A stretch of 64,000 nt of DNA. Origin: Gracilaria domingensis. Lineage: Eukaryota; Rhodophyta; Florideophyceae; Gracilariales; Gracilariaceae. The translations under genes were made by a program, and so were the position numbers. Of the stretch, positions 1 through 9,523 are shown one piece after another (position 1 is the first letter of the stretch; the number at the start of each line of letters is the position of its first letter). Under the pieces are notes generated by a model. The model was not told where the DNA came from and ran no database searches. It was given only the letters and a program-made list of their open reading frames with translations. The DNA lies in the NCBI GenBank assembly GCA_022539475.1, contig VCMS01000110.1:1-64000 (forward strand), read 5' to 3'.

Positions 1-1449
1 GCTTTGAAGTCTCTGCATATGTCAGGAGTGTAACGGATGCCGAAGTTCATGGGCGCCTTTCTAGCTTATCGCGCTGGTCAGCGGGCCTCACTTACAAATG
101 TTTTCGACACATTTTCTATCGATTTCGCCTGACCGTTCCGCCCCACTCGCAATGGTAATCGGTTCCTTCTGATAGGAGTGGAGCATTTAACAGGATGGCC
201 TGTCGCTCTAGCTACGAAGAACGCCACAGCGGCTGAAGTCCTAAGATTTGTGAAGCAAGAGATTGTTGCCCCCTTCGGTTACCCACGTGTCATCATATCT
301 GATAATGCAACATCTTTTCTAGCGGCTACGGTGCAAGAATACATGTGGGAGCACGGTATCTCGCTCAAACCTGTTCTAGCGTACGCACCGATGTCAAATG
401 GACGAGCAGAAAGGATGGTGGGAACCATTAAGAGGTCACTAAGCAAGATCATTCGTGAGAAAAGCGTTGGCTGGGATGAAGCATTGCCTGATGTTTTATT
501 CGGGTACAGAACTCGTCAAATGACTGAGGGGTACTCCCCTTTTGAGCTGCTATACGGGGTCTACCCTCGCATGCACCATACCGATCCTCCTCCGTTCATA
601 ACTTCGGCCTCCCCGGCAAACAGAATTACAGAACTTCAAGCAGCCGCAATCGGTAGGGCCACTCGCGTCGATAGGCAACCCGCGCGAAGGAACGAAGGAC
701 GCTATGGCCATAGGTTTGCAGTGGGAGACCAGGTCCTAGTCATGCGAGCAGGAGCTATGAATCCCGGAATCAAGTGGCCGTCGTTTATCTCAAAGTTCTA
801 TGGCCCTTGTCATATTATTCGTGCAAGTCACCCTCGGTACTACCTCATCTCTCCGCATCGCCGCATGTCCCGAAGAGGCATACACGCAAGGAGACTCAAA
901 CCCTATTACGAGCGACCAAGGACCTTGCGACAAGAAGTGATTCATGCACTTGACATGGTTGCAATGCCAATTGTTGTCGACTACGAAGTTCGCAACCCAG
1001 AAGTAGATTATCTAACTCTGGAAGTCGGTGGTCGTACACTAGAAGACTGGCTTGCGCCATTGGATTGTGAAGATTGGGAGAAGCACAGGGTTGTCTGGAA
1101 CTGCTTCCATCTCTGCCTTAGCGTACACCATGTATATGGTCAGTACATCACAAGACGTTCTCATGAAATGCTGGGAAGGTTGGCACGAAGGCTACACCCA
1201 CAAATGACGAGACTTGGCGCTGATCGAACCATATTCCTTCTCTATCATTATGTGGTCGGAAAATATGGTCACCTCCCGCCAGCTGCAACACATGAAGAAC
1301 AAGTGGTGGACTACATCCGACTTATCGGACAACGGGAGGAGTTCATTGTGGACTTCAATCCAGACCCCGACTACCCAGAGCCTCCATATCCGTTCCTATA
1401 CACCACTGAAGAAGTTTCGCGCACCGGAGCTTTGGGAAATACGATGTAA
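1..1449 (+). pseudogene. Truncated first-copy integrase (gypsy unit 1)
   Basis: This is the 3' part of pol from the upstream unit. The reading frame from 178 gives 423 residues, identical to the downstream copy at 8205-9476 except for one Glu/Lys difference near the C-terminus. It carries the second catalytic Asp (ISDNATSF) and, 35 residues later, the Glu (NGRAERM), the D(35)E spacing of retroviral-type integrases. Upstream, at 130-132, the same in-frame TGA seen in the second copy separates the first catalytic Asp from the rest. Small indels within the first 60 bases put the zinc-binding segment out of frame here, although it is intact in copy two. The C-terminal 200 residues beyond the integrase core are not recognised. 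Confidence 0.85.
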
Positions 1450-1486
1450 GATCTAATTCACGGCCGCCCAGGCGAAGCGACCGCTT

Positions 1487-1496
1487 AGGTGGGGAG
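1487..1496 (+). other. Polypurine tract of the first gypsy unit
   Basis: The purine-rich run AGGTGGGGAG lies immediately before the TG start of the LTR, where plus-strand DNA priming occurs in LTR elements. The same run precedes the second LTR at 9514-9523. Confidence 0.7.
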
Positions 1497-1646
1497 TGTG
1501 TGAAGATGCAGCGCAGAAGGGCGTGTGAGAAGCATTGAAGAGGAGCGTCCGTTACGCAAAGAAAGCAGATTTTTACTAGAAGCAGCAGGAAGCCCTCAGT
1601 ATCAAGCAATTACGGCGGACTCAACGCTGAATACGACGCACACCAT

Positions 1647-1868
1647 TCAGGTAATACGAGTCAACGGTACGTCTCCAGTTCCTACGGATTCGGCGGCGCG
1701 AATTAGCTCCTGTAGCGCGGCGCGGATCCTGAAAACGGCGTCGCGGAAGCCAGCAATGTAGCCCGTGCGGTAATCGTACGTGACGTTGAAGAGAATTTCG
1801 TGAATCTCGTCCACGATGGAGGCCTCCTCTGCCTCTACATCGAGGACTGAGCGGGTACGGGGTGGCAT
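1647..1868 (-). CDS. Antisense small ORF inside LTR copy A (unknown)
   Basis: This open frame runs against the retrotransposon, from an ATG at 1868 (start MPPRTRSVLDVEAEE) to a stop at 1647, 73 residues. The composition is protein-like: an acidic helical start, then an amphipathic stretch with Arg and Ala. The frame opens further upstream to 1982, but that part is Pro/His rich and less convincing. The same ORF is present in LTR copy B, with a different C-terminal end caused by a one-base indel. I do not recognise the protein. No promoter is evident, and it may be chance coding within U3. Confidence 0.35.
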   Translation of the reverse strand: MPPRTRSVLDVEAEEASIVDEIHEILFNVTYDYRTGYIAGFRDAVFRIRAALQELIRAAESVGTGDVPLTRIT

Positions 1869-2536
1869 GGGAGGTGGCAGGATGAACGATAGGTGCAAGG
1901 GTGGCTGCAGCGACTCGGTGGGATGTCTGCAAGGTGACGAAGACAGTCGGATGGCGTGATGCAGGTATATGTGCAGCACCACTCAGCAGTTGACAGAGTG
2001 GTGGCCACGTGGCAATTTACTGGGTGCACCTGAGACATTAGTTCACCAATGCATTGGGAAGGAACTGACAATTAATTAGGGAAAGTGATTAATTTTCAAC
2101 AAGAAATTGTTGGGAAGGAATTAATGTCTTGTTGACAAACCATTACGAACAAAACAGCTGAGGACATGTCGGTGACATGTCCCATGGAAAGGAATTATTA
2201 CTTGTCAACAAGGGGATAACCTTACATGTCACCAATCAAATGGAAACGACTCATCGATTCGGGCAAAACTAATGGAATTTCGGACAACTTTTCTGTGGAA
2301 TGGAAGGCACACGCGACCTGACCTGTCTCAATGAGAAGCTGCTTCGCGTCTATAAAGAGACGGTCAAGAGACTCATTATGGCCAGGTGGTTATGACCGCA
2401 TCGAAACAGCAGTTGTGGGAGGAACCAATCAAGAAACCCACACAAGACATAAATATACAAGTAGTAAGTAGTGAACCCTTAGATTAGAAATACGACTAGT
2501 ATGCATTCTTTGAGATTATTCAATGGCTCATTTCTT

Positions 2537-2544
2537 TATATAAA
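2537..2544 (+). promoter_or_regulatory. LTR TATA box (copy A)
   Basis: TATATAAA is followed by a C-run and then a GGGCAGACCAC block. The same TATA-plus-CAGACCAC arrangement recurs in the related decayed LTRs at 33835 (plus) and about 13740 (minus). It is the likely start of the element's genomic RNA. Copy B has it at 10566-10573. Confidence 0.75.
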
Positions 2545-3043
2545 CCCCCCTCCGAAGAGCGATGGTCTCCAAAATCTGGAGGGGGCAGACCACCTTGACG
2601 ACCTCACACACACTTCCTTTGGCAAACCCCCACCACCCTTCAGAGCAGTTTGCTCCCCCTTGCCATCAACCTTCCTACATTCAACCCAACAGTGAGCGGC
2701 TTGGTCTCCCGCTTCACAACTCGTCTCTACGCGGCTAGTCGTGCTGCCCTGTCTTGGGCTCGCTTGCACTTCTACGCCGTCGCTTGCAACTACCAGTACC
2801 CAGTTCCGACGAACTTAGGTTGACGTTTGCGCACCCTTTGCGTTCTTTCGCTCCCCGCCCAGCTGTGGACTACTCTAGTTTGCTGTCACAGGGCTGCTGA
2901 TCTTTGCTGCCTACCATACGCTAGCAACAACAGAACGCTACGTTGCCGTCAACAACAGCACGACGGCTGGTACCCCCTGGTTTTCGTTTCTGCAGTTGGG
3001 TTGTCACCACCCGCGCCATTCGTCCACAAAAATGGCGTCCACA

Positions 3044-3061
3044 TGGTACCCCCAGCAGGGC
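3044..3061 (+). other. Primer-binding site candidate
   Basis: The sequence TGGTACCCCCAGCAGGGC directly follows the LTR's CACA end. A TGG start is what a tRNA 3' CCA would pair with. I could not assign the tRNA. A relict version follows the decayed LTR end at 27892. Confidence 0.6.
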
Positions 3062-3082
3062 CCAGTTCCGAGTGAACCAGTC

Positions 3083-5383
3083 ATGTCTTTCAATGGGACT
3101 TCTATGGATGTCCGAAAGTTTCTCTTCTATTTCGAGAACGTGGCCAACGTTGGTATGGATGATGGTGAGCGCGCAGTGAGGCTTCTTGGGTTTCTAGAAG
3201 GAGAGGCCTTTAACTTTTATTACGATACCTACGCTATGAACGGTTCGCTTACGAGTGAGGCCCGAGAATACGCTGGTGTGAAGCAGGCCCTCATTGAGCG
3301 CTTTGGGGCCACTGATGAGCCTGAAGAGCAAATTCGTTGCGCTGTCACTGCTCGTCTAGATTATGGGGATCTATTGGGATCATTGAAGAAGATGGGTGCT
3401 TATTATGAGTTAGCAGGCTTCAACGAGAAGGCGAAGTGTGGCCTTCTACGTAATGCCGCTATGGAGTATGCCGATCTAGCCCAATTTATCATCTTCCGCG
3501 GAGCGGACACTTACGACGCTCTCAAGGGCTTGGTGAGATCCTTTGTAGCAGGAAGGAAAGCGCTGGGCTCCTACGGCGCATTGAGCGCGCTTCCACCACC
3601 GAAGCAAATGTTACAGAGGACCTCGAAGACGAAAGCCGCACGCCCGAGTGCAGCGCCACTTGAAGACAAGGTTGAGCGACTGGCTGAGCAAATGGCGGAG
3701 CTTCACCTCCTCGTAAAGAAGACTCAAGCGGCAGGGCCTCGTCAAGAGAAGGAGCAGACTTGCTCCTACTGTCACCAGCCTGGTCACTTTGCAAACCGTT
3801 GCGAACTGAACCCGCATCGCAACACGCGCTGCGGTGGCTGCGGAAGGATCGGTCACTCCGTAACGACTTGTTGGTCCAAGCCTAAGGCGGAACCAGGCTC
3901 TAACGTGTCCTTTGAAGGTGTCAAGTCCGAGTCGGGCGTGGAGAGGGCTTTAAAGGAAAAGAACGTGCGGATCAGGTCTGAGGAAAACCCTGTGTCAGTG
4001 GTTATCAATGACTCTGACGATGATGATGTCGTGACTACGACGAAAAGAGACTCAGACGGTAACCCTCTGCCAAAGCAGCCCCGCACCACTACCCTTCCAG
4101 GCATCTCACCTGTGATGTTTCCCCAAAGCCAGGATGCTGGAGCCGTGGCTAAGCCACCAAGAAGAATCTCGAAGGCACCATCGAAAGCGCGAAAGACTTC
4201 AACTAGCAAGCCGAAGGCCAAGCCTAAGAAGATTAAGATCCAGGAGCATATCGCTAAGTACAACGTTTATGAAGAGCTTGCTAAAGCCCCAACTGGGATT
4301 ACGTTTGGTCAGTTAGCTCGGGGAGACGCTGACAACGCTAAGAAAGATCTTCGTCGGATTCTTTCCGGGAGCTTCAGTGGTAAGAAAGTAGCACTCGCTC
4401 AGGCTCCGGCGCTGCCTCCATCCCTAAAAGTGGTTAATGTGGCGGTATACGGGACCGTGTGCCAGGCGTTGCTGGATTCAGGCGCAATCCCCAATTTGAT
4501 GTCGATCGCTTTTAGCCAAAGGTTGTCTCTTGAACTAAGGCCTTCAGGCCGGAGGATCATTGTTGCTGACGGGACGAAATCCTTGGTCCGAGGGCGAGTA
4601 CAAGATATACCAGTAGTATTCGGCTCTCTGCGAGCACCTTTGGACTTCTTAGTCGTGGAGAACCCCCCCTTTCACGTCATAATTGGGTGCCCTACGCTTG
4701 AATCTTTGCAAGCTTGTTTGGACCTTGGCACTCAGCAAGTCTCCATGCGGTTCGATGGTGACAGCACCGTCTTGCCACTGGACTACGATCGGCCTGATGA
4801 AGACTTTGTTGAGGAAATGGCACATACGGACAGTGAAGACTTCACGTCGGCCTCCGACTCGTTCTCCTCCGAAAGTGAGGATGATCAGGAGGAAGCAGAA
4901 CCTACTTTCTTCTTCCCGAAAGGCAAACCGGACACGTCGGCATATGCTCTGTCCGCCTTGCATCATGAGCAAGGATTGCCGAGCGGACGTCAGCCCTCAG
5001 TTGTCTCGCTCCATCGAGATTATGTGGAAGATTTTCAGGAGTTGAACGTCACCCAAGAAGAAGGGGAACCCGTGCTGCCTCAACCACAAGTATTGGATAA
5101 GGAGCGCGAAAGACTTGAAGCAGCAGACGAAAACGAAGACAGTTCGAGTGAGAATGATGAAGAAGGTTCTCCTCCACCCGAGCAAGGTCTCGTCCTTCCG
5201 ATAAGGAGCGATGTTGTCTTGTTAATACCGGAAGATCCGGATGGTCAGCCGGACTACCTCATCGTCCGATTTATCGTCGTTACCCTCAGCTGGCGCCTGG
5301 TGATTCTGTCCATCCTCACACATCTCAACTACCTTATGGGAACATGGGAGTACTGGAGGTGGATCCCCTCGCCGCACACGTAG
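3083..5383 (+). CDS. gag-pro: Gag-protease polyprotein (Ty3/gypsy)
   Basis: It makes the capsid/nucleocapsid and the aspartic protease. I chose the ATG at 3083 (MSFNGTSMDVRKF), the first one after the primer-binding site, because the relict element at 27931 has the same start; the frame is open upstream to 2996 but that part is LTR. Visible parts: an N-terminal capsid-like helical region; two CCHC zinc knuckles at about residues 227-240 (CSYCHQPGHFANRC) and 250-263 (CGGCGRIGHSVTTC); a basic linker; and a retropepsin motif LLDSGA at about 463-468, then an acidic tail. The C-terminus leaves the true frame near 5270. The protein continues in the -1 frame with the module repeated later at 5800-6000. 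Confidence 0.88.
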   Translation: MSFNGTSMDVRKFLFYFENVANVGMDDGERAVRLLGFLEGEAFNFYYDTYAMNGSLTSEAREYAGVKQALIERFGATDEPEEQIRCAVTARLDYGDLLGSLKKMGAYYELAGFNEKAKCGLLRNAAMEYADLAQFIIFRGADTYDALKGLVRSFVAGRKALGSYGALSALPPPKQMLQRTSKTKAARPSAAPLEDKVERLAEQMAELHLLVKKTQAAGPRQEKEQTCSYCHQPGHFANRCELNPHRNTRCGGCGRIGHSVTTCWSKPKAEPGSNVSFEGVKSESGVERALKEKNVRIRSEENPVSVVINDSDDDDVVTTTKRDSDGNPLPKQPRTTTLPGISPVMFPQSQDAGAVAKPPRRISKAPSKARKTSTSKPKAKPKKIKIQEHIAKYNVYEELAKAPTGITFGQLARGDADNAKKDLRRILSGSFSGKKVALAQAPALPPSLKVVNVAVYGTVCQALLDSGAIPNLMSIAFSQRLSLELRPSGRRIIVADGTKSLVRGRVQDIPVVFGSLRAPLDFLVVENPPFHVIIGCPTLESLQACLDLGTQQVSMRFDGDSTVLPLDYDRPDEDFVEEMAHTDSEDFTSASDSFSSESEDDQEEAEPTFFFPKGKPDTSAYALSALHHEQGLPSGRQPSVVSLHRDYVEDFQELNVTQEEGEPVLPQPQVLDKERERLEAADENEDSSSENDEEGSPPPEQGLVLPIRSDVVLLIPEDPDGQPDYLIVRFIVVTLSWRLVILSILTHLNYLMGTWEYWRWIPSPHT

Positions 5384-5913
5384 TTCGATTCGAAGAGGGG
5401 TGGCCAATCCCAGACACGCAAAGTGAGCGAGACCCTCCCGACGCATCCCAAGGAGAGGAACGACAAGAACATGTCACTTACGTGGGGCTCCAGGGGTCTG
5501 TTGACGACCGTCATCCGAATCCATCGTCTTTCCAAAGCTCGTCGACGGACACCAGCGTCCAGCAGCCTGATAAGAGCGAGAATGTTGAAGAAGTTGTACA
5601 CCATGAAGATGAAGTCGAAGGAGATGAAGAAGAAGATGCAGATGAAGAAGTAGATGATGAAGTGAATAATGAAGTAGGTGATGAAGTAGATCATGAAGAA
5701 GATCATGAAGAAATTGCAGAAGAGGAAGACTCCTCCCCCGAAGAGGTTGAGATCGCTGATACGTCTCTCTATCGGGACCCAGTCCTCACTATCCCCATCA
5801 AGGACGAAGTCAAGCTGTTACCATTGAAGAAGGCGAGCTTGTTAGCGACTTTTTGGTCGTACGGGTTGAAATACGGTACCCCGTTCCCGATCCTGCACAT
5901 CCTCCGCACTTAG
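5344..5913 (+). CDS. Acidic linker of the gypsy polyprotein (-1 frame)
   Basis: This open frame lies between the protease and reverse transcriptase frames and is open upstream to about 5200. The first half continues the gag-pro protein (segments YPQLAPGD and PYGNMGVLEVDP). The second half is almost pure Glu/Asp with Val and His (about 5575-5750). It ends by leaving frame again, by -1, near 5835-5855, where pol takes over. I read it as one polyprotein segment bounded by two one-base deletions or recoding sites, not a separate gene. No canonical X XXY YYZ slippery heptamer is visible at either junction. Confidence 0.6.
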   Translation: MGVLEVDPLAAHVVRFEEGWPIPDTQSERDPPDASQGEERQEHVTYVGLQGSVDDRHPNPSSFQSSSTDTSVQQPDKSENVEEVVHHEDEVEGDEEEDADEEVDDEVNNEVGDEVDHEEDHEEIAEEEDSSPEEVEIADTSLYRDPVLTIPIKDEVKLLPLKKASLLATFWSYGLKYGTPFPILHILRT

Positions 5914-8159
5914 GGCAACACAACATGCCCTTTAATCGTATGGGAAAGCTGGAGGAGGATGACGAGGGCCTTCTTGTAATCGCCTTGGAGGAAGAGCTTC
6001 CTCAAGAGGAATTTCAGACGCAAGCCATTGGCAGCTCGGGAAGCACCGGGTTGCGGCCAGGCCCCTCGCAACCACCTCTTAATGCTAGACATCCCTCCAA
6101 AGCATCGAGCGATGAAGAGCAATCTAGCAAACAGCAGGGTCCACATGGGGTTGACGATAGTGAGAAAAGGGTTGAAGCAAACTGCCTTACCTCCCAGGCT
6201 GAGTTCTCATTACTGGATCCCATTGCTCGGGACGGAGATGGTAGGACCTTTGACAGAAGAGACTATCATCCGGATGCGGATCAAAGGGCAATTATCCTTG
6301 AGAGAGTATCGCACTTACCTCTTGAGGCACAACAGAAGTTGCTAGCCACGTTGCTCGACCTGGATGTCGTAGCCTGGTCTTTGTATGATCTGCGCCCCTC
6401 CGATGTCCCCGTGATGCACGAGTTCTCACTCACTGTCGATACACCCATATACTCTCGAGTAAGACGCCTGCCACCAAAGCATGATGAAGTGGTTAGGAAA
6501 GAGGTTGAAAAGATGCTATCAGCAGGTATCATCAAGCCTTGTACATCCCCCTGGTCTTTTCCCGTTGTCATAGCTACTAAGAAGGACGGGAAGCCTAGGT
6601 TCTGCGTAGACTATAGGTCGTTGAACAGGGTCATGAAAGCCGATCGGTGGCCGTTGCCTCGCATGGAACAGATATTTGACGATATTCGGGGAGCCTCCTT
6701 CTTCACGACTCTTGACCTATTCTCAGGATATTGGCAGATCCGCATGTCACAGAAGTGCAAAGAGATGACCACTTTTGTCTGTATGCAGGGCACGTACCAG
6801 TTTGAAGTCATGCCGTTTGGGCTCATGAACGCGCCATCCACGTTCCAACGTATGATGGACTCGATCCTCAATCGCTGTGAGTTTGCTCGGGTCTATGTTG
6901 ATGATGTGGTAATATTTTCCAAAGGCCTTGAGGAGCACTTCGAACATGTTGGAACTGTGCTGAAAACTATCTCGTCGCATGGTCTAAAACTGAAGATTTC
7001 CAAGTGCGAGTTCGCTCAACCAAAGATCAAGCTGCTAGGGCATGTTGTGGAAGAGACTGGTGTGTCTGTGGATGCAGGAAAGGTCGAGGCCATTCCAAAT
7101 GCTCCAGTGCCAAGGACAGTTACCGAGCTAAGAAGCTTCCTGGGCCTTGCGGGCTACTACCGACGATTTATTACGCATTTTGCCGAGACCTCGTCGGTCC
7201 TGCATGCCTCCACCTCGGGTAAGGGAAGACTAGAGTTCACTGATGAAATGCTCAAGGCTTTCAATGAGTTGAAGCAGAAACTCACGACACCCCCCGTCTT
7301 GGCTTTTCCCGACTTTGACTCTCCATTCCGCGTTGAAACAGATGCTTCCTCAGTCGCACTGGGTGCTGTTCTGGCGCAAAAGAAGTCAGATGGGAACTTT
7401 CATCCGCTACAATACGCGAGCAGAACCATGACGGCAACAGAGAAAAGGTATTCAGTATGTGAACAAGAAGCCTTAGCTGTTGTCTTTGCGTTGAAGAAGT
7501 TCAGAATGTACCTACTTGGTTCTCAGCCCTTTCAGTTGGTCACGGACCACCAGGCTTTAAAATATGCGTTCACAAAGAAAGATATGCACGGTCGGCTGGC
7601 CAGATGGTTGGACTTCTTGGCTGAGTATGAGTTCGAAATCGTCTATCGTGCTGGCGACAAGAACCACGCAGCGGACTACCTTTCTCGCTTTGCCATGAAC
7701 AAATATGAGAACTCAGCTGCCGTGGCCGCCCCAGTTACTGACGCGTTCAATGGCTTAGAGCCTTACTATGCCAACATCGCACGGCACTTGAACCACATGG
7801 CGATCGACGAAGAGGACCCCAAAATTAGGGCTGCAATCAAACGCAACGCAAAGAAGTTTACAGTCTGGGATGGAGGCCTTTATCGCAGAATGGGTGGTTG
7901 GCTAAGGCTCGTCCCCAATGTATCCGAAAGGATCCAAATCATTCGAACCTTCTATGATGATGTGGGGCACTGGGACTTCAAGGCAACCATGAAACATCTC
8001 TCTACTAGATTTTGGTGGCCCACTATGCGCTTTGAAGTCTCTGAATATGTCAGGAGCTGTAACGGATGCCAATTCATGGGCGCCTTTCTAGCTTATCGCG
8101 CTGGTCAGCGGGCCTCACTTACAAATGTTTTCGACACATTTTCTATCGATTTCGCCTGA
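5853..8159 (+). CDS. pol: Pol: reverse transcriptase, RNase H and integrase N-part
   Basis: It copies the element RNA into DNA. Order seen: a linker containing the second copy of a duplicated module; RT with LDLFSGYWQI, PFGLMNAPSTFQ and the catalytic YVDD at about 6894; RNase H (VETDASSVALGAVL at about 7340, ending HAADYLSRF); then the integrase zinc-binding segment (VGHWDF, CNGCQ) and the first catalytic Asp in SIDF at 8148. The frame stops at a TGA (8157-8159) and continues in the same frame into 8160-9476. All RT landmarks are intact, so the protein up to the stop looks functional. The first Met at 5853 is not a real start; expression is presumably by recoding from gag-pro. Confidence 0.9.
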   Translation: MVVRVEIRYPVPDPAHPPHLGQHNMPFNRMGKLEEDDEGLLVIALEEELPQEEFQTQAIGSSGSTGLRPGPSQPPLNARHPSKASSDEEQSSKQQGPHGVDDSEKRVEANCLTSQAEFSLLDPIARDGDGRTFDRRDYHPDADQRAIILERVSHLPLEAQQKLLATLLDLDVVAWSLYDLRPSDVPVMHEFSLTVDTPIYSRVRRLPPKHDEVVRKEVEKMLSAGIIKPCTSPWSFPVVIATKKDGKPRFCVDYRSLNRVMKADRWPLPRMEQIFDDIRGASFFTTLDLFSGYWQIRMSQKCKEMTTFVCMQGTYQFEVMPFGLMNAPSTFQRMMDSILNRCEFARVYVDDVVIFSKGLEEHFEHVGTVLKTISSHGLKLKISKCEFAQPKIKLLGHVVEETGVSVDAGKVEAIPNAPVPRTVTELRSFLGLAGYYRRFITHFAETSSVLHASTSGKGRLEFTDEMLKAFNELKQKLTTPPVLAFPDFDSPFRVETDASSVALGAVLAQKKSDGNFHPLQYASRTMTATEKRYSVCEQEALAVVFALKKFRMYLLGSQPFQLVTDHQALKYAFTKKDMHGRLARWLDFLAEYEFEIVYRAGDKNHAADYLSRFAMNKYENSAAVAAPVTDAFNGLEPYYANIARHLNHMAIDEEDPKIRAAIKRNAKKFTVWDGGLYRRMGGWLRLVPNVSERIQIIRTFYDDVGHWDFKATMKHLSTRFWWPTMRFEVSEYVRSCNGCQFMGAFLAYRAGQRASLTNVFDTFSIDFA

Positions 8160-9476
8160 CCGTTCCGCCCCACTCGCAATGGTAATCGGTTCCTTCTGAT
8201 AGGAGTGGAGCATTTAACAGGATGGCCTGTCGCTCTAGCTACGAAGAACGCCACAGCGGCTGAAGTCCTAAGATTTGTGAAGCAAGAGATTGTTGCCCCC
8301 TTCGGTTACCCACGTGTCATCATATCTGATAATGCAACATCTTTTCTAGCGGCTACGGTGCAAGAATACATGTGGGAGCACGGTATCTCGCTCAAACCTG
8401 TTCTAGCGTACGCACCGATGTCAAATGGACGAGCAGAAAGGATGGTGGGAACCATTAAGAGGTCACTAAGCAAGATCATTCGTGAGAAAAGCGTTGGCTG
8501 GGATGAAGCATTGCCTGATGTTTTATTCGGGTACAGAACTCGTCAAATGACTGAGGGGTACTCCCCTTTTGAGCTGCTATACGGGGTCTACCCTCGCATG
8601 CACCATACCGATCCTCCTCCGTTCATAACTTCGGCCTCCCCGGCAAACAGAATTACAGAACTTCAAGCAGCCGCAATCGGTAGGGCCACTCGCGTCGATA
8701 GGCAACCCGCGCGAAGGAACGAAGGACGCTATGGCCATAGGTTTGCAGTGGGAGACCAGGTCCTAGTCATGCGAGCAGGAGCTATGAATCCCGGAATCAA
8801 GTGGCCGTCGTTTATCTCAAAGTTCTATGGCCCTTGTCATATTATTCGTGCAAGTCACCCTCGGTACTACCTCATCTCTCCGCATCGCCGCATGTCCCGA
8901 AGAGGCATACACGCAAGGAGACTCAAACCCTATTACGAGCGACCAAGGACCTTGCGACAAGAAGTGATTCATGCACTTGACATGGTTGCAATGCCAATTG
9001 TTGTCGACTACGAAGTTCGCAACCCAGAAGTAGATTATCTAACTCTGGAAGTCGGTGGTCGTACACTAGAAGACTGGCTTGCGCCATTGGATTGTGAAGA
9101 TTGGGAGAAGCACAGGGTTGTCTGGAACTGCTTCCATCTCTGCCTTAGCGTACACCATGTATATGGTCAGTACATCACAAGACGTTCTCATGAAATGCTG
9201 GGAAGGTTGGCACGAAGGCTACACCCACAAATGACGAGACTTGGCGCTGATCGAACCATATTCCTTCTCTATCATTATGTGGTCGGAAAATATGGTCACC
9301 TCCCGCCAGCTGCAACACATGAAAAACAAGTGGTGGACTACATCCGACTTATCGGACAACGGGAGGAGTTCATTGTGGACTTCAATCCAGACCCCGACTA
9401 CCCAGAGCCTCCATATCCGTTCCTATACACCACTGAAGAAGTTTCGCGCACCGGAGCTTTGGGAAATACGATGTAA
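8160..9476 (+). CDS. Integrase core and C-terminal extension after in-frame TGA
   Basis: It lies in the same frame as pol, directly after the TGA at 8157. Residues from 8160 (PFRPTRNGNRFLLIGV) are typical integrase sequence between the first and second catalytic Asp, so the TGA interrupts a real domain. The second Asp (SDNATSF) and the Glu (NGRAERM) keep D(35)E spacing. A region like the gypsy GPY/F module follows (KFYGPCHIIRA), then about 200 residues I cannot place. I see no chromodomain. The first internal Met is at 8205. The protein needs readthrough or a revertant to be made; otherwise the integrase is inactive. Confidence 0.85.
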   Translation, partial: PFRPTRNGNRFLLIGVEHLTGWPVALATKNATAAEVLRFVKQEIVAPFGYPRVIISDNATSFLAATVQEYMWEHGISLKPVLAYAPMSNGRAERMVGTIKRSLSKIIREKSVGWDEALPDVLFGYRTRQMTEGYSPFELLYGVYPRMHHTDPPPFITSASPANRITELQAAAIGRATRVDRQPARRNEGRYGHRFAVGDQVLVMRAGAMNPGIKWPSFISKFYGPCHIIRASHPRYYLISPHRRMSRRGIHARRLKPYYERPRTLRQEVIHALDMVAMPIVVDYEVRNPEVDYLTLEVGGRTLEDWLAPLDCEDWEKHRVVWNCFHLCLSVHHVYGQYITRRSHEMLGRLARRLHPQMTRLGADRTIFLLYHYVVGKYGHLPPAATHEKQVVDYIRLIGQREEFIVDFNPDPDYPEPPYPFLYTTEEVSRTGALGNTM

Positions 9477-9513
9477 GATCTAATTCACGGCCGCCCAGGC
9501 GAAGCGACCGCTT

Positions 9514-9523
9514 AGGTGGGGAG
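9514..9523 (+). other. Polypurine tract before LTR copy B
   Basis: AGGTGGGGAG lies immediately upstream of the second LTR, identical to 1487-1496. Confidence 0.7.

Larger units (their letters stand above)
1497..3043 (+). repeat. Shared central LTR (copy A) of the young gypsy
   Basis: It is 1547 bp, begins TGTGTGAAGATG and ends GTCCACA, giving TG...CA termini. It matches 9524-11072 throughout; the differences I noticed are two single-base indels near 1528 and 1650. A TATA box lies at 2537-2544, so U3 would be about 1497-2565 and R-U5 about 2566-3043. The 3' edge is fixed because the two copies diverge right after CACA and a primer-binding-like TGG follows in copy A. Confidence 0.92.

Noticed and set aside
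5197-5860. Canonical -1 slippery heptamer at the gypsy frame junctions
   Set aside because: None of the X XXY YYZ form is present in the overlaps; the only candidate is a run of five T at about 5848, which would leave a mismatched A-site.
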